DNA of 45,238 bases, taken from the NCBI GenBank assembly GCA_046047615.1, contig JBJOHO010000088.1, forward strand, positions 1 through 45,238, read 5' to 3'. Shown in pieces: positions 33,791-44,878 of this stretch. Positions within the stretch are counted from its first letter, which is position 1; each line of letters begins with the position of its first letter. The translations under genes and the position numbers were made by a program. This stretch comes from ZC4RG30 sp046047615. Lineage in GTDB: Bacteria > Pseudomonadota > Gammaproteobacteria > Steroidobacterales > Steroidobacteraceae. The notes beneath the pieces are model-generated. The model did no database searches, was not told the DNA's origin, and worked only from the letters and a program-made list of their open reading frames with translations.

Positions 33791-34210
33791 TCAGCCGTGC
33801 ACGACCCGCTTCTGGTCGGCGGCGTGCACGGCATACTTCATGTCGATGCCGCAGATGTGTGCCGACAGCCACATGCGCAGGAATACGAAGAGATCGTCGC
33901 CCAGCTTGCCTTGCGTGCGGAACGCTTGCGCAAAGCCGTTCATGCGGTCCAGCAGTTGCTTGTGCACACCCTGGTGGACGCGGAAGCCCGGAAAGTTGAT
34001 CTTCTGCATGTAGGCTTCCTCGTCCTGGAAGTGTCTTACGGTGCAGTTGAGCAGGGCCGTAAGTGCCTTGCCCTGCTCGGTTGACGACGCCTTGGCGGCG
34101 TAGAGCTCGTGCAGCCGGTTCATCAGCACGATCAGTTCCTGGTGTTCGCGATCCATGTCGTCGACGCCCAGACCAAACTTCGCCTGGTTCCACTCGAAGA
34201 ATCCGCTCAT
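33791..34210 (-). CDS. Bacteriohemerythrin
   Basis: A 139-residue single-domain oxygen-binding di-iron protein. All seven ligands are in place: H23 in DREHQEL, H60 and E64 in HFQDEE, H79 and H83 in HQGVH, H118 in SAHI and D123 in GIDMKYA. The start MSGFFEWNQAKFGLGV is typical. Such proteins deliver or sense O2 or buffer iron and NO. It is a monocistronic gene, convergent with DUF6152 and divergent from the caspase-like gene. Confidence 0.95.
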   Translation of the reverse strand: MSGFFEWNQAKFGLGVDDMDREHQELIVLMNRLHELYAAKASSTEQGKALTALLNCTVRHFQDEEAYMQKINFPGFRVHQGVHKQLLDRMNGFAQAFRTQGKLGDDLFVFLRMWLSAHICGIDMKYAVHAADQKRVVHG

Positions 34211-34346
34211 GTCCTGGCTCCCTGCTGCTGGAGGGCAAAGCCTAGGCCGTCCGGGGCTGGCGCGAATACGTGCTTTTCCCGCATTCTCGCTGAAGCGTGA
34301 GGCGGTTCACGGTCGGATGCGGTGGGCAGGTCGGACAGGGAGGCGC

Positions 34347-36017
34347 ATGGTGGACGTGGCGCAGCGATGCATCAGCTTTCGGGGTGGCGTGGTGGCGTCT
34401 CTGCTCGTGTCGTGGGCTGCCCTGGCGGTGCCGGCGGCAGCGCAGGGCGAAGACGCCGTGGTCGTGCTGCTCAAGCCTTCGGACTGCGGACTGTGCCCCT
34501 TGCTCGAGGAGGCCTTGCGGCGCCGTGGTTCGGTCCGGGATGTCACGCTGGATGACGGCCGTGGCACGGTCCTCGTGGCGCGTCTGGAGCGGCGCAGCGG
34601 CGCCGATGCAAAGCTGGCTTCCGGGGAGAGCGCCGAACTCGCGGCGCTGCCATCGCATGATGCGGCGCGCTGGGCGCGCGAGAGCAGCGACGGCGAACCG
34701 CAGGCCGTGCTCAAGCGTGACGGGCGTATCGTGGCAGCCGGGGGCATCAACCGCTCGCTCAACCTGCGGGAGCTGCGCTACCCAAGGCAACTGACGGATC
34801 CTCCCGAAGGCACCGATCCGCAGGCGACGCGCAACGCGTATGCCGCGTTCTACCGCGAGGTATACCTGAAAGAATGGAGCCTTGACTTCCTGTTGCGTCA
34901 GGCGACGCTGGGCCGCTCCGGCTTGGCCGTCGACAGCCAGGCCATGGCCGACGGTGTGTTGCGGACTCCTCCCGTGCCGGCTCCCGGTGTGGCGTCGCGC
35001 AACGTGTTGTTGGCGGCCACTGCTTCCGGGCCGGTCGACAACGAAGTCTTCAACGCGGAGCGCATTCTCGGTGTCCGCCAGCGCCTGCAGCAGGACATCG
35101 GTGTCGGGCCGACGCAGTTCCGCATCTTCCATGGCGGCGACCTGCCGGGCGGCAACGCGGTGGAGGACATCGGCGGTCGGCTTCAGTTCGTGCAGCGGGA
35201 TATCCCGGGGGCGGTCCCGTTCCGGCTGTCCAGCCTGGCCAGCGTGTTCGAGGCGGTGCGCGTCCTGGGTCAACCCTCACGGAACCTGCTGGTGCTGATC
35301 GGCCATGGCAGTACCGAGGGCGCCGGCATGTGGGGTGAACCGGCGGGCCTGTCCCCCACCGATCTGGCGGCCCTCCACCGGCGCAGCGGGGCCGACAATG
35401 TGCTGGTCAGCGGCAACTGCTTTGGCGGTGTCATGGCGAAGGCGGTGTCCTGTGGCTTCTTTGGTGCCAGGCCCGATGTGGTGGCCACCGGCTGCCAGGC
35501 CAGCGCGGCACAGGTGGCGGCCAGCGAGGACTACATCCAGGTCTTCTTCGGCGCCCTGCGGCCGGAACGCCGCCGCGACGTGGACACGGACAAGGACGGT
35601 CAGGTGAGTTTCGAGGAGGCCCACTGGGAGGCGACGCTGCGGGGCGACCCGCGCAACATCACCTATACGACCCTCGACTCGCTGGCCGATGAGTGGTTTG
35701 CCAGCCTGGGTGATGCCGCACCGCACGAGCTGACCCTGGGCGAACTGCGCGAGATCGCGGCAGCGGTGGGGGGCAGTGAAGAAGTCGCGCTGCGGGGGCT
35801 GACCGGCGGCCTCACCGCCGGCCACCGCGTGCCGGTACAGGACCTCGCAGCGCAGGGCCGTGAGTGGAGCAGGACGCTGTCCGGGCCTCGTCCTGCCCTC
35901 GGCCAGTTGGCGCGGCGCCTGCTCTACCTGCAGTCCGGCAGGGCACAGACGGACCCGACGGCCATGGCGGTCCGCCAGTGCGGTGCCCGGCCTATCGGAG
36001 CCTTCCTCAGCCCTTGA
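34347..36017 (+). CDS. Secreted CxxC / caspase-like / EF-hand protein
   Basis: A 556-residue exported protein (signal peptide about 1-33, VPAAAQG). Residues about 37-135 begin VVVLLKPSDCGLCPLLEEAL, a thioredoxin-fold-like start with C47-x-x-C50. Residues about 215-405 look like a clan CD (caspase/C13-like) domain: a hydrophobic strand NLLVLIGHGS with H320, then NVLVSGNCFGG with C358, the expected catalytic pair. Directly after it is a canonical EF-hand loop from D413 to E424 (D413, D415, D417, G418, V420, E424). ATG 34347 has a GGGAGG Shine-Dalgarno. I know no named family with this order. It overlaps atpC convergently by 11 bp. Confidence 0.8.
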   Translation: MVDVAQRCISFRGGVVASLLVSWAALAVPAAAQGEDAVVVLLKPSDCGLCPLLEEALRRRGSVRDVTLDDGRGTVLVARLERRSGADAKLASGESAELAALPSHDAARWARESSDGEPQAVLKRDGRIVAAGGINRSLNLRELRYPRQLTDPPEGTDPQATRNAYAAFYREVYLKEWSLDFLLRQATLGRSGLAVDSQAMADGVLRTPPVPAPGVASRNVLLAATASGPVDNEVFNAERILGVRQRLQQDIGVGPTQFRIFHGGDLPGGNAVEDIGGRLQFVQRDIPGAVPFRLSSLASVFEAVRVLGQPSRNLLVLIGHGSTEGAGMWGEPAGLSPTDLAALHRRSGADNVLVSGNCFGGVMAKAVSCGFFGARPDVVATGCQASAAQVAASEDYIQVFFGALRPERRRDVDTDKDGQVSFEEAHWEATLRGDPRNITYTTLDSLADEWFASLGDAAPHELTLGELREIAAAVGGSEEVALRGLTGGLTAGHRVPVQDLAAQGREWSRTLSGPRPALGQLARRLLYLQSGRAQTDPTAMAVRQCGARPIGAFLSP

Positions 36018-36426
36018 TCTTGCGCAGCTTCTCGAGGAGCTTGAGCTGGGCTGCGGCGCGGGCGAGCTCGGCCAGCGCCTCGGCCTGCTCGATCCTGTCG
36101 ATCTTGCCGGCAAGCGCCTCTTCGGCACGCTGCTTCGCCGCCAGGGCCGCGGCCTCGTCAAGGTCCTTGGCACGCACGGCGGTGTCGGCGAGAACGGTGA
36201 CGCGGCCCGGCTGAACCTCGAGGGCACCACCGCCGACGAACACGGACTGCTCGCCGTCGGCGTTCTTCACGCGGACTTCGCCGGCCTTGATGAGCGTCAG
36301 CAACGGTGCGTGGCGGGGTGCGATGCCCAGCTCACCCTCGCGCGCAGGCACGAAGACCATCTCGGCGGGACCCGAGAAGATCTCGCCTTCGGCGCTGACG
36401 ATGTCGACGTGGATGGTCTTGGCCAT
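36007..36426 (-). CDS. atpC: ATP synthase epsilon subunit
   Basis: A 139-residue F1 epsilon subunit: N-terminal beta-sandwich (VDIVSAEGEIFSG, GELGIAPRHAPLLTLIKAGEVRV) and C-terminal two-helix hairpin (from about residue 90). It connects F1 to the c-ring and can inhibit ATP hydrolysis. It is the last gene of the operon, 5 bp after atpD. Its 3' end overlaps the convergent caspase-like gene, leaving no room for a separate terminator. Confidence 0.97.
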   Translation of the reverse strand: MAKTIHVDIVSAEGEIFSGPAEMVFVPAREGELGIAPRHAPLLTLIKAGEVRVKNADGEQSVFVGGGALEVQPGRVTVLADTAVRAKDLDEAAALAAKQRAEEALAGKIDRIEQAEALAELARAAAQLKLLEKLRKIKG

Positions 36427-36431
36427 GGGTA

Positions 36432-37850
36432 TCAGCTCAGGCTCTTGGCCTTCTCGACGGCCTCTTCGATGCCGCCGACCATGTAGAACGCCTGCTCGGG
36501 CAGGTGGTCGTAGTCACCGTTGAGGATGCCCTTGAAGCCGCGGATGGTCTCGGCCAGCGGGACGATCTTGCCGTCCTGGCCGGTGAACACCTTGGCGACG
36601 TTGAAGGGCTGCGAGAGGAAGCGCTGGATTTTGCGGGCGCGGAACACGGTCTGCTTGTCTTCCTGCGACAGCTCGTCCATGCCGAGGATCGCGATGATGT
36701 CCTGCAGTTCCTTGTAACGCTGCAGCACGGCCTGCACGCCGCGGGCGACGGAGTAGTGCTCCTCGCCGATCACCAGCGGGTCGAGCTGGCGGCTGGTGGA
36801 GTCGAGCGGATCGACCGCCGGGTAGATGCCCAGCGAGGCGATCTGGCGCGACAGCACGACGGTGGCGTCGAGGTGGGCGAAGGTCGTCGCCGGCGACGGG
36901 TCGGTAAGGTCGTCGGCCGGGACGTACACGGCCTGGATCGAGGTGATCGATCCGGTCTTGGTCGAGGTGATGCGCTCCTGCAGCACGCCCATTTCCTCGG
37001 CCAGCGTCGGCTGGTAACCCACCGCGGAGGGCATGCGGCCCAGCAGCGCCGACACTTCCGTGCCGGCCAGCGTGTAGCGGTAGATGTTGTCGACGAAGAA
37101 CAGCACGTCGCGGCCGCGGCCGTTGGCCTGCTTTTCATCACGGAAGTACTCGGCCATGGTGAGGCCCGTGAGCGCGACGCGCAGGCGGTTGCCCGGCGGC
37201 TCGTTCATCTGGCCGTACACCATCGCGACCTTCGAGTTCTCGAGGTTCTCGGCGTCAATGACGCCCGACTCGATCATCTCGTGGTAGAAGTCGTTGCCCT
37301 CGCGGGTGCGCTCACCGACGCCGGCGAACACCGACAGACCCGAGTACTGCTTGGCGATGTTGTTGATCAGCTCGAGCATGTTCACGGTCTTGCCGACACC
37401 GGCGCCGCCGAACAGTCCGACCTTGCCACCCTTGGCGAACGGCACCAGCAGGTCGATGACCTTGATGCCCGTGACCAGCAGGTCCTGGCCGCCCGCCTGC
37501 TCGTCGAAGTTCGGCGCGGGGCGGTGGATGGGCAGCGTCCCTTCGGAGGCGACGGGACCGCGGTTGTCCTGCGGGGTGCCCAGCACGTCCATGATGCGGC
37601 CCAGAGTGGCCTTGCCCACCGGCACGTTGATCGGCTTGCCGGTCGACTGCACGGTGATGCCGCGCTTGAGGCCTTCCGAGGCGCCCATGGCGATCGTGCG
37701 GACGACGCCGTCGCCGAGCTGCTGCTGGACTTCGAGCGTGAGGTCGACACCGTCGAGCTTCAGCGCCTCGTAGACCGCGGGGATGGATTCGCGCGGAAAC
37801 TCGACGTCGATGACGGGACCAATGATCTGGGTAATCTTGCCAGTTGCCAT
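36432..37850 (-). CDS. atpD: ATP synthase beta subunit
   Basis: A 472-residue catalytic F1 subunit. The P-loop GGAGVGKTV, the GERTREGND segment with the catalytic Glu, and the DELSEED-equivalent MDELSQEDK are all present. Three copies form the catalytic sites with alpha. Length and sequence are ordinary. Confidence 0.98.
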   Translation of the reverse strand: MATGKITQIIGPVIDVEFPRESIPAVYEALKLDGVDLTLEVQQQLGDGVVRTIAMGASEGLKRGITVQSTGKPINVPVGKATLGRIMDVLGTPQDNRGPVASEGTLPIHRPAPNFDEQAGGQDLLVTGIKVIDLLVPFAKGGKVGLFGGAGVGKTVNMLELINNIAKQYSGLSVFAGVGERTREGNDFYHEMIESGVIDAENLENSKVAMVYGQMNEPPGNRLRVALTGLTMAEYFRDEKQANGRGRDVLFFVDNIYRYTLAGTEVSALLGRMPSAVGYQPTLAEEMGVLQERITSTKTGSITSIQAVYVPADDLTDPSPATTFAHLDATVVLSRQIASLGIYPAVDPLDSTSRQLDPLVIGEEHYSVARGVQAVLQRYKELQDIIAILGMDELSQEDKQTVFRARKIQRFLSQPFNVAKVFTGQDGKIVPLAETIRGFKGILNGDYDHLPEQAFYMVGGIEEAVEKAKSLS

Positions 37851-37879
37851 GATGGTGCTTCCTTCAGAATTCTTGGCGG

Positions 37880-38743
37880 TCAGACCGCAGCAGCGCCGCC
37901 CACGATTTCCGCGAGCTCGGTGGTGATCGCCGCCTGGCGTGCCTTGTTGTAGACGAGCTGGAGGTCGCCGATGAGCTTGCCGGCGTTGTCGGTGGCCGCC
38001 TTCATTGCCACCATGCGCGCAGCCATTTCCGAGGCCACGTTCTCCACCGCGCCGCGGTAGACCTGCGACTCGACGTAGCGCATCAGCAGCCCGTCGAGGA
38101 TGGACTCGGCATCGGGCTCGTAGATGTAGTCCCAGTGTTCCTGCAATTCGGTGGCAGGCGTGGGGACCACGGGCAGCAACTGCTCGACGTTCGGCCGCTG
38201 CGTCATGGTGTTCACGAACTGCGAATGCACCAGGTACAGGCGGTCGATCTTGCCCTCGCGGTAGGCGTCGAGCATGACCTTCACCGTGCCGATCAGGTCC
38301 GCGACATGGGGCTTGTCTCCCATGCCGGAGACGCTGGCAAGGATGGGCAGCCCACCGATGCGGCGGAAGAAGGCCGTGCCCTTGCTGCCGATGAGGCAGA
38401 GGCTGACCGTGATGCCCTTGGCCTGGTAGTCCTTCAGCAGCAACAGCGCCTGCTTGAACAGGTTGGCGTTGAGGCCACCGGCCAGACCGCGGTCCGTGGA
38501 GATGAGCACGAGCCCGACGTTCCTGACCTCGCGCTCAGCCATGAAAGGATGGCGGTAGTCCGGGTTGGCGTGGCTGAGGTTGCCGATGACCGTGCGGATC
38601 TTCTCCGCATACGGACGCGCCAGCTTCATGCGGTCCTGGGCGCGACGCATCTTGGACGTCGCGACCATCTGCATGGCCTTGGTGATCTTCTGAGTGCTCT
38701 TGACACTCGCGATCTTGCTGCGGATTTCCTTTGTGCCGGCCAT
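37880..38743 (-). CDS. atpG: ATP synthase gamma subunit
   Basis: A 287-residue rotor shaft. The N-terminal helix (MAGTKEIRSKIASVKSTQKITKAMQMVATSKM) and the C-terminal helix (MKAATDNAGKLIGDLQLVYNKARQAAITTELAEIVGGA) that form the coiled coil are intact, with STDRGLAGGLN in the Rossmann-like domain. Confidence 0.98.
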   Translation of the reverse strand: MAGTKEIRSKIASVKSTQKITKAMQMVATSKMRRAQDRMKLARPYAEKIRTVIGNLSHANPDYRHPFMAEREVRNVGLVLISTDRGLAGGLNANLFKQALLLLKDYQAKGITVSLCLIGSKGTAFFRRIGGLPILASVSGMGDKPHVADLIGTVKVMLDAYREGKIDRLYLVHSQFVNTMTQRPNVEQLLPVVPTPATELQEHWDYIYEPDAESILDGLLMRYVESQVYRGAVENVASEMAARMVAMKAATDNAGKLIGDLQLVYNKARQAAITTELAEIVGGAAAV

Positions 38744-38762
38744 GTGCTGCTACCCAGGCCCC

Positions 38763-40301
<1,539 letters not shown>

Positions 40302-40324
40302 GAATTGAAGTCCTCTTGAATTCG

Positions 40325-40861
40325 TCAGGCGCTGAGCTCGTACGCGAGGCGTTCGAGGCGCGATTTCAGGGAGCCGTCGATGACCAGGTCACCAGCGCGG
40401 ATCACCGCACCACCGAGCAGGCCTGCATCGACATCGGCGTGCACGCGCACCTTGCGGCCGAAACGGCGCTCCAGCGCAGCAGCCAGTTGGACAGCCTCGC
40501 CCTGGGCCATGGGTGCCGCCGAAGTGATGGTCACGTCGACCACGCCCTCGGCCTCGTCCTTCAACTGGTCGAAGAGCCGCGAGATCTCGGGCAGGTAGGC
40601 CAGCCGCTTGTTTTCCGCCAGCATGGCGAAAAACCGGCGGCCGTTGTCGTTGAGGTCCGGTCCCGCGAGATCACAGACCAGTGCGGCCAGTTGCATGGCA
40701 GTGACCTTCGGACTGCCGAGCAACTGCCTCACGCGGGGGTCCGTGACGGCGGCGGCACCACGGGCGATGGCCACGGACGCCGGCCCGAGACGGTTGGCGT
40801 CACGGGCCACGCGGAAGGCCGCCTTGGCGTAGGGACGGGCGATGGTGAGTCTGTCAGCCAT
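40325..40861 (-). CDS. atpH: ATP synthase delta subunit
   Basis: A 178-residue stator subunit with the OSCP-type N-terminus (IARPYAKAAFRVARD) and the C-terminal ALERRFGRKVRVHADVDAGLLGGAVI signature. It links the b-subunit stalk to the top of F1. Confidence 0.97.
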   Translation of the reverse strand: MADRLTIARPYAKAAFRVARDANRLGPASVAIARGAAAVTDPRVRQLLGSPKVTAMQLAALVCDLAGPDLNDNGRRFFAMLAENKRLAYLPEISRLFDQLKDEAEGVVDVTITSAAPMAQGEAVQLAAALERRFGRKVRVHADVDAGLLGGAVIRAGDLVIDGSLKSRLERLAYELSA

Positions 40862-40870
40862 GGCGCTGCG

Positions 40871-41341
40871 TCAGATCTCGGTGGCCAGCTTGCTGAGGAT
40901 GTCAGCATGCTTGGTGGCGTCGATTTCCCGGCCCAGCAGCCGCGACGCGGTCGCCACCGTCAGGCGGGCGACGTCACGACGCAATTCCTCGCGGGCGCGG
41001 GTGGCATCGAGCTCGACCTGCTGGCGGGCGGCGGCGACCAGCCGGTCCCCCTCCTGCTGCGCCGTGGCCTTGGCGGCCTCCACCATCTCGTTGGAGCGGC
41101 GGGATGCCTGGTCGATGATCTGGTTGGCGCGCTCGCGCGCCTCGCGGATCACTTCGTTGGCGCGCGCCTGCGCCTCGTCGAGGTCTTTCTGGCCGCGGTC
41201 CGCGGCCGCCAGTCCTTCGGCGATCTTCTTCTGGCGCGCAGCATTGGCCTCGGCAAGAGGCGGCACCACGAACTTCGTGAAGAACCAGAGCAGGATCAGG
41301 AAAACGATGATCTGCCCGATGAATGTCGCATTGATCGACAT
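40871..41341 (-). CDS. atpF: ATP synthase b subunit
   Basis: A 156-residue peripheral-stalk protein: one N-terminal membrane helix (about residues 5-27) and a long charged helix rich in Ala, Glu and Arg that dimerises as a right-handed coiled coil and binds delta. Length equals the E. coli protein. Confidence 0.97.
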   Translation of the reverse strand: MSINATFIGQIIVFLILLWFFTKFVVPPLAEANAARQKKIAEGLAAADRGQKDLDEAQARANEVIREARERANQIIDQASRRSNEMVEAAKATAQQEGDRLVAAARQQVELDATRAREELRRDVARLTVATASRLLGREIDATKHADILSKLATEI

Positions 41342-41368
41342 CGCGATCTCCGGCCGGGTTGTCGGTTA

Positions 41369-41638
41369 TCAGCCCTGCAGCACGGCGAGCAGCGGGTTGG
41401 CGAAGGCGAACAGCATGGCAAGGCCGACGCCGATCAGGAAGGCCGCGTCGATGAGGCCGGCGAGCAGGAACATGCGACCCTGCAGCATCGGGGTCAGCTC
41501 CGGCTGGCGGGCAGCCGACTCAAGGAACTTCGAGCCCATGACGCCGATGCCGATGCAGGCGCCGATGGCACCCAGACCGATGATGATGCCGATGCCGAGG
41601 GCGGTGAAGGCCTGGACGTTTGCGATGGCAGCTTCCAT
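41369..41638 (-). CDS. atpE: ATP synthase c subunit
   Basis: An 89-residue two-helix proteolipid. The polar loop has ARQPE (43-47), and the proton-carrying acid is D64 in LAGLIDAAF, an Asp as in E. coli. The Na+-binding Gln/Glu set is absent, so the ring is H+ specific. A strong GGAG Shine-Dalgarno precedes it, fitting the high copy number needed. Confidence 0.97.
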   Translation of the reverse strand: MEAAIANVQAFTALGIGIIIGLGAIGACIGIGVMGSKFLESAARQPELTPMLQGRMFLLAGLIDAAFLIGVGLAMLFAFANPLLAVLQG

Positions 41639-41685
41639 TTCTAGTCTCCTGGTCGGAAGGTCAGTGAATCAGAACTCGGACGCGG

Positions 41686-42510
41686 TCAGTGGTGCTCTTC
41701 GGCCATCGAGATGTACACGATGGGAAGGACCATGAAGATGTAGGCCTGCAGGACCACGATGAGGATGTGGAAGATCGCCCACACCGCACCCATCAGCACC
41801 TGGCCAAGGAAGAATGCCGATGCCGCCGGCAGTGCGGCGTTCATGGCGGCCATGCCCAGCAGGGCGATCAGCATGAACAGCAGTTCGCCGGAGAACATGT
41901 TGCCGAACAGCCGCATGCCCAGGGACACGGGCTTGGCAAGCAGTTCGACGGCGTTCAGCAGCAGGTTGGGGATCCAGAGGACCGGGTGCGACCCGAAGGG
42001 CGCGGCGATCCATTCGTGGGCATAGCCACCGACGCCCTTGGCGCGGATGGCGTAGCCGACGACCAGCACCAGCACGACGATCGCCATGGCGATGGTGCCG
42101 TTGAGGTCGGCCGTGGGGAGGATGCGCCAGTAGGCATGGTCATGCCCGGCGAGTGCCGCGATGTTCGACGGCAGGTCGAGCGGCAGCAGGTCCATGGTGT
42201 TCATCGCGATGATCCACGTGAACAGCGACAGCGCCAGCGCCGTGAGGAAGCGCCTGTCGCCGTGGTAGATCTCGCCGACCTGGGTGTCGACGAAGTCGAG
42301 CACCATCTCGATGAAACTGACGAATTTCGACGGCACGCCGGCCGTGGCCTGGCGGGCTGCCCGCCAGAAGATTAAACCGACCACCAGCGCCAGCACCGAG
42401 GACATGACCAGGGTGTCGATGTGCCACGTCCAGAAGCCCTCGCCGACCTTGTTGTGGCCGAGGTGGTGGACGATGTATTCCGTCGGGGACGGAGCGTGCT
42501 CAGAAGCCAT
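41686..42510 (-). CDS. atpB: ATP synthase a subunit
   Basis: A 274-residue membrane subunit with five to six helices. The essential arginine lies in KPVSLGMRLFGNMFSGEL, and the last helix has the conserved polar pattern (LQAYIFMVLPIVYISMAEEHH). It forms the proton half-channels against the c-ring. Confidence 0.97.
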   Translation of the reverse strand: MASEHAPSPTEYIVHHLGHNKVGEGFWTWHIDTLVMSSVLALVVGLIFWRAARQATAGVPSKFVSFIEMVLDFVDTQVGEIYHGDRRFLTALALSLFTWIIAMNTMDLLPLDLPSNIAALAGHDHAYWRILPTADLNGTIAMAIVVLVLVVGYAIRAKGVGGYAHEWIAAPFGSHPVLWIPNLLLNAVELLAKPVSLGMRLFGNMFSGELLFMLIALLGMAAMNAALPAASAFFLGQVLMGAVWAIFHILIVVLQAYIFMVLPIVYISMAEEHH

Positions 42511-42519
42511 CGTTGCGTT

Positions 42520-42942
42520 TCATCCCTGCCCTGAACCTTGATCACCCTGCACCGGCTGCCCCGTGTTCCGCAGCGCCTGCCGGGCCGGCACGGCGACGAA
42601 CACCAGCAGCGTGGCGATGAAGCCCGCCAGCAGCGGCAGCCAGGAGACCCAGGCGCTGCGCGCCACGATGACGAACATCGCCACCGTCAGGGCCCACTTG
42701 CCGAACTGGCCGACGAGCAGCCTGAGCAGGGCACCGCCGGCACTGCGCGTCGGGCGCAGCGATAGCAGGGTCATGAACAGGTTGACCGCCAGGCCGATCG
42801 CGCCACCCGCGAGGGCATTGGCGCCGTGCCTTGCTCCGAAGAAGCCGGCGCACAGGGCGCCGAGCAGCAGCGTTGCGTACACCTGGGCCCGCAGGATCCG
42901 GGCAGCGGTCCGCCGTGTTTCGGGGTCGCGCGTGAGGATCAT
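42520..42942 (-). CDS. atpI: ATP synthase accessory protein AtpI
   Basis: A 140-residue, four-helix membrane protein typical of the first atp gene in gammaproteobacteria, where it helps c-ring assembly or Mg2+ supply. Features are the N-terminal RRTAARILRAQVYATLLLG, GGAIGLAVNLFMTLLSL, and LRLLVGQFGKWALTVAMF. ATG 42942 was chosen; an upstream in-frame start at 42996 lies before the predicted transcription start. Confidence 0.9.
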   Translation of the reverse strand: MILTRDPETRRTAARILRAQVYATLLLGALCAGFFGARHGANALAGGAIGLAVNLFMTLLSLRPTRSAGGALLRLLVGQFGKWALTVAMFVIVARSAWVSWLPLLAGFIATLLVFVAVPARQALRNTGQPVQGDQGSGQG

Positions 42943-42972
42943 GGGGATTGAGGGGTCCGCAAGGCCGCGCGG

Positions 42973-43001
42973 AGTATACGGACGGGGCGTCGCCACGGCA
43001 A
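42973..43001 (-). promoter_or_regulatory. Sigma-70-like promoter of the atp operon
   Basis: On the minus strand, TTGCCG (42996-43001), a 17-bp spacer, then TATACT (42973-42978). The start would fall near 42966, giving a short leader of about 24 nt to atpI. It lies in the only sizeable gap between parB and the atp genes. Confidence 0.6.
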
Positions 43002-43041
43002 CCGCACCGGGGCGGCAGTGCCCTGCGGGAATTACCTATGG

Positions 43042-44054
43042 TTACTTAATGTGCTCGAGGATGCCATCGAGCTCCTCGAGGCTGTTGTAGCTGACCACCA
43101 GGCGGCCGCCGCCACCACTGGCGTGCTCGATGCGGACGCTGGCGCCAAGACGTTCGGCCAGGTCCTGCTGCAGGCGGCTGATGTTCGGGTCGGCGGTGGG
43201 GGGCGAGGCCGAGCCGGTCCCGGCACGCGGGGCGCTCTTGCCACCGCCCGGCGAGGTCTCCGCACTGCCCTCCGGCTGCAGCAGCCGTCGCACCGCCGCC
43301 TCGGTCTCGCGCACCGTCAGCCCGTCGCGGGCCACCCGCGACGCCAGTTCGGCCTGCTGGCGCCGCTGGGTGATGCCGAGCAGGGCGCGTGCATGGCCCA
43401 TCTCGATCTTGCGCTTCTCGACCAGTTCGGCGACCTCGGGTGCCAGTTCGAGCAACCGCAGCAGGTTGCTGACGGCAGCCCGGGAACGGCCCACGGCATC
43501 GGCCGCCTGCTGGTGGGTGACACCGAATTCGGCGATCAGGCGCTCGAGCGCGCGCGCCTCCTCCAGCGGATTCAGGTTCTCGCGCTGGATGTTTTCGATG
43601 AGCGCCATCGCGATGGCGGCTTCGTCGGGCACGCGGCGGATCACCGCCGGGATGCTGGTGAGGCCGGCGATCTGGGCAGCGCGCCAGCGGCGTTCGCCGG
43701 CGATGATCTCGTAGCGGGCGTCAGCGCCATCGGCGCCCTCGAGCGCACGCACCACGATCGGCTGGATGACGCCCTGGCTGCGGATCGAGATCGCCAGTTC
43801 CTCGAGGGCCTCCTGGCGCATGTCGGTGCGCGGCTGGTAGCGCCCGCGCTGCAAGGACGCCACGGGCAGGCTCGCGAGCTCCTCGCCGGCGGGCATGCGC
43901 CGCGCCGGCGCGCCCGGGGCTGCAGCGGCAGCAGAGTGCGGGCCCGCGGGCACCGGGACACCGGCGTCGACGGGCACGGCCGTTGCCGCCCCAGGCCGTG
44001 GCTTGGCCTGTCCCAGCAGGTCAGCGAGCCCGCGGCCGAGGGTGGGCTTGCGCG

Positions 44055-44058
<4 letters not shown>
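43042..44058 (-). CDS. parB: Chromosome partitioning protein ParB
   Basis: A 338-residue centromere-binding CTPase. The N-terminal domain has YQPRTDMRQEALEELAISI and the GERRWRAAQ motif, followed by the HTH (THQQAADAVGRSRAAVSNLLRLL) and a C-terminal dimerisation domain ending LVVSYNSLEELDGILEHIK. An Ala/Pro-rich N-terminal extension precedes the core. It overlaps the parA stop by 4 bp. No parS site (TGTTTCACGTGAAACA-like) was seen in this window. Confidence 0.97.
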
Positions 44059-44852
<794 letters not shown>

Positions 44853-44878
44853 GCCGAATTATTACCGCAGTCCGGAAA

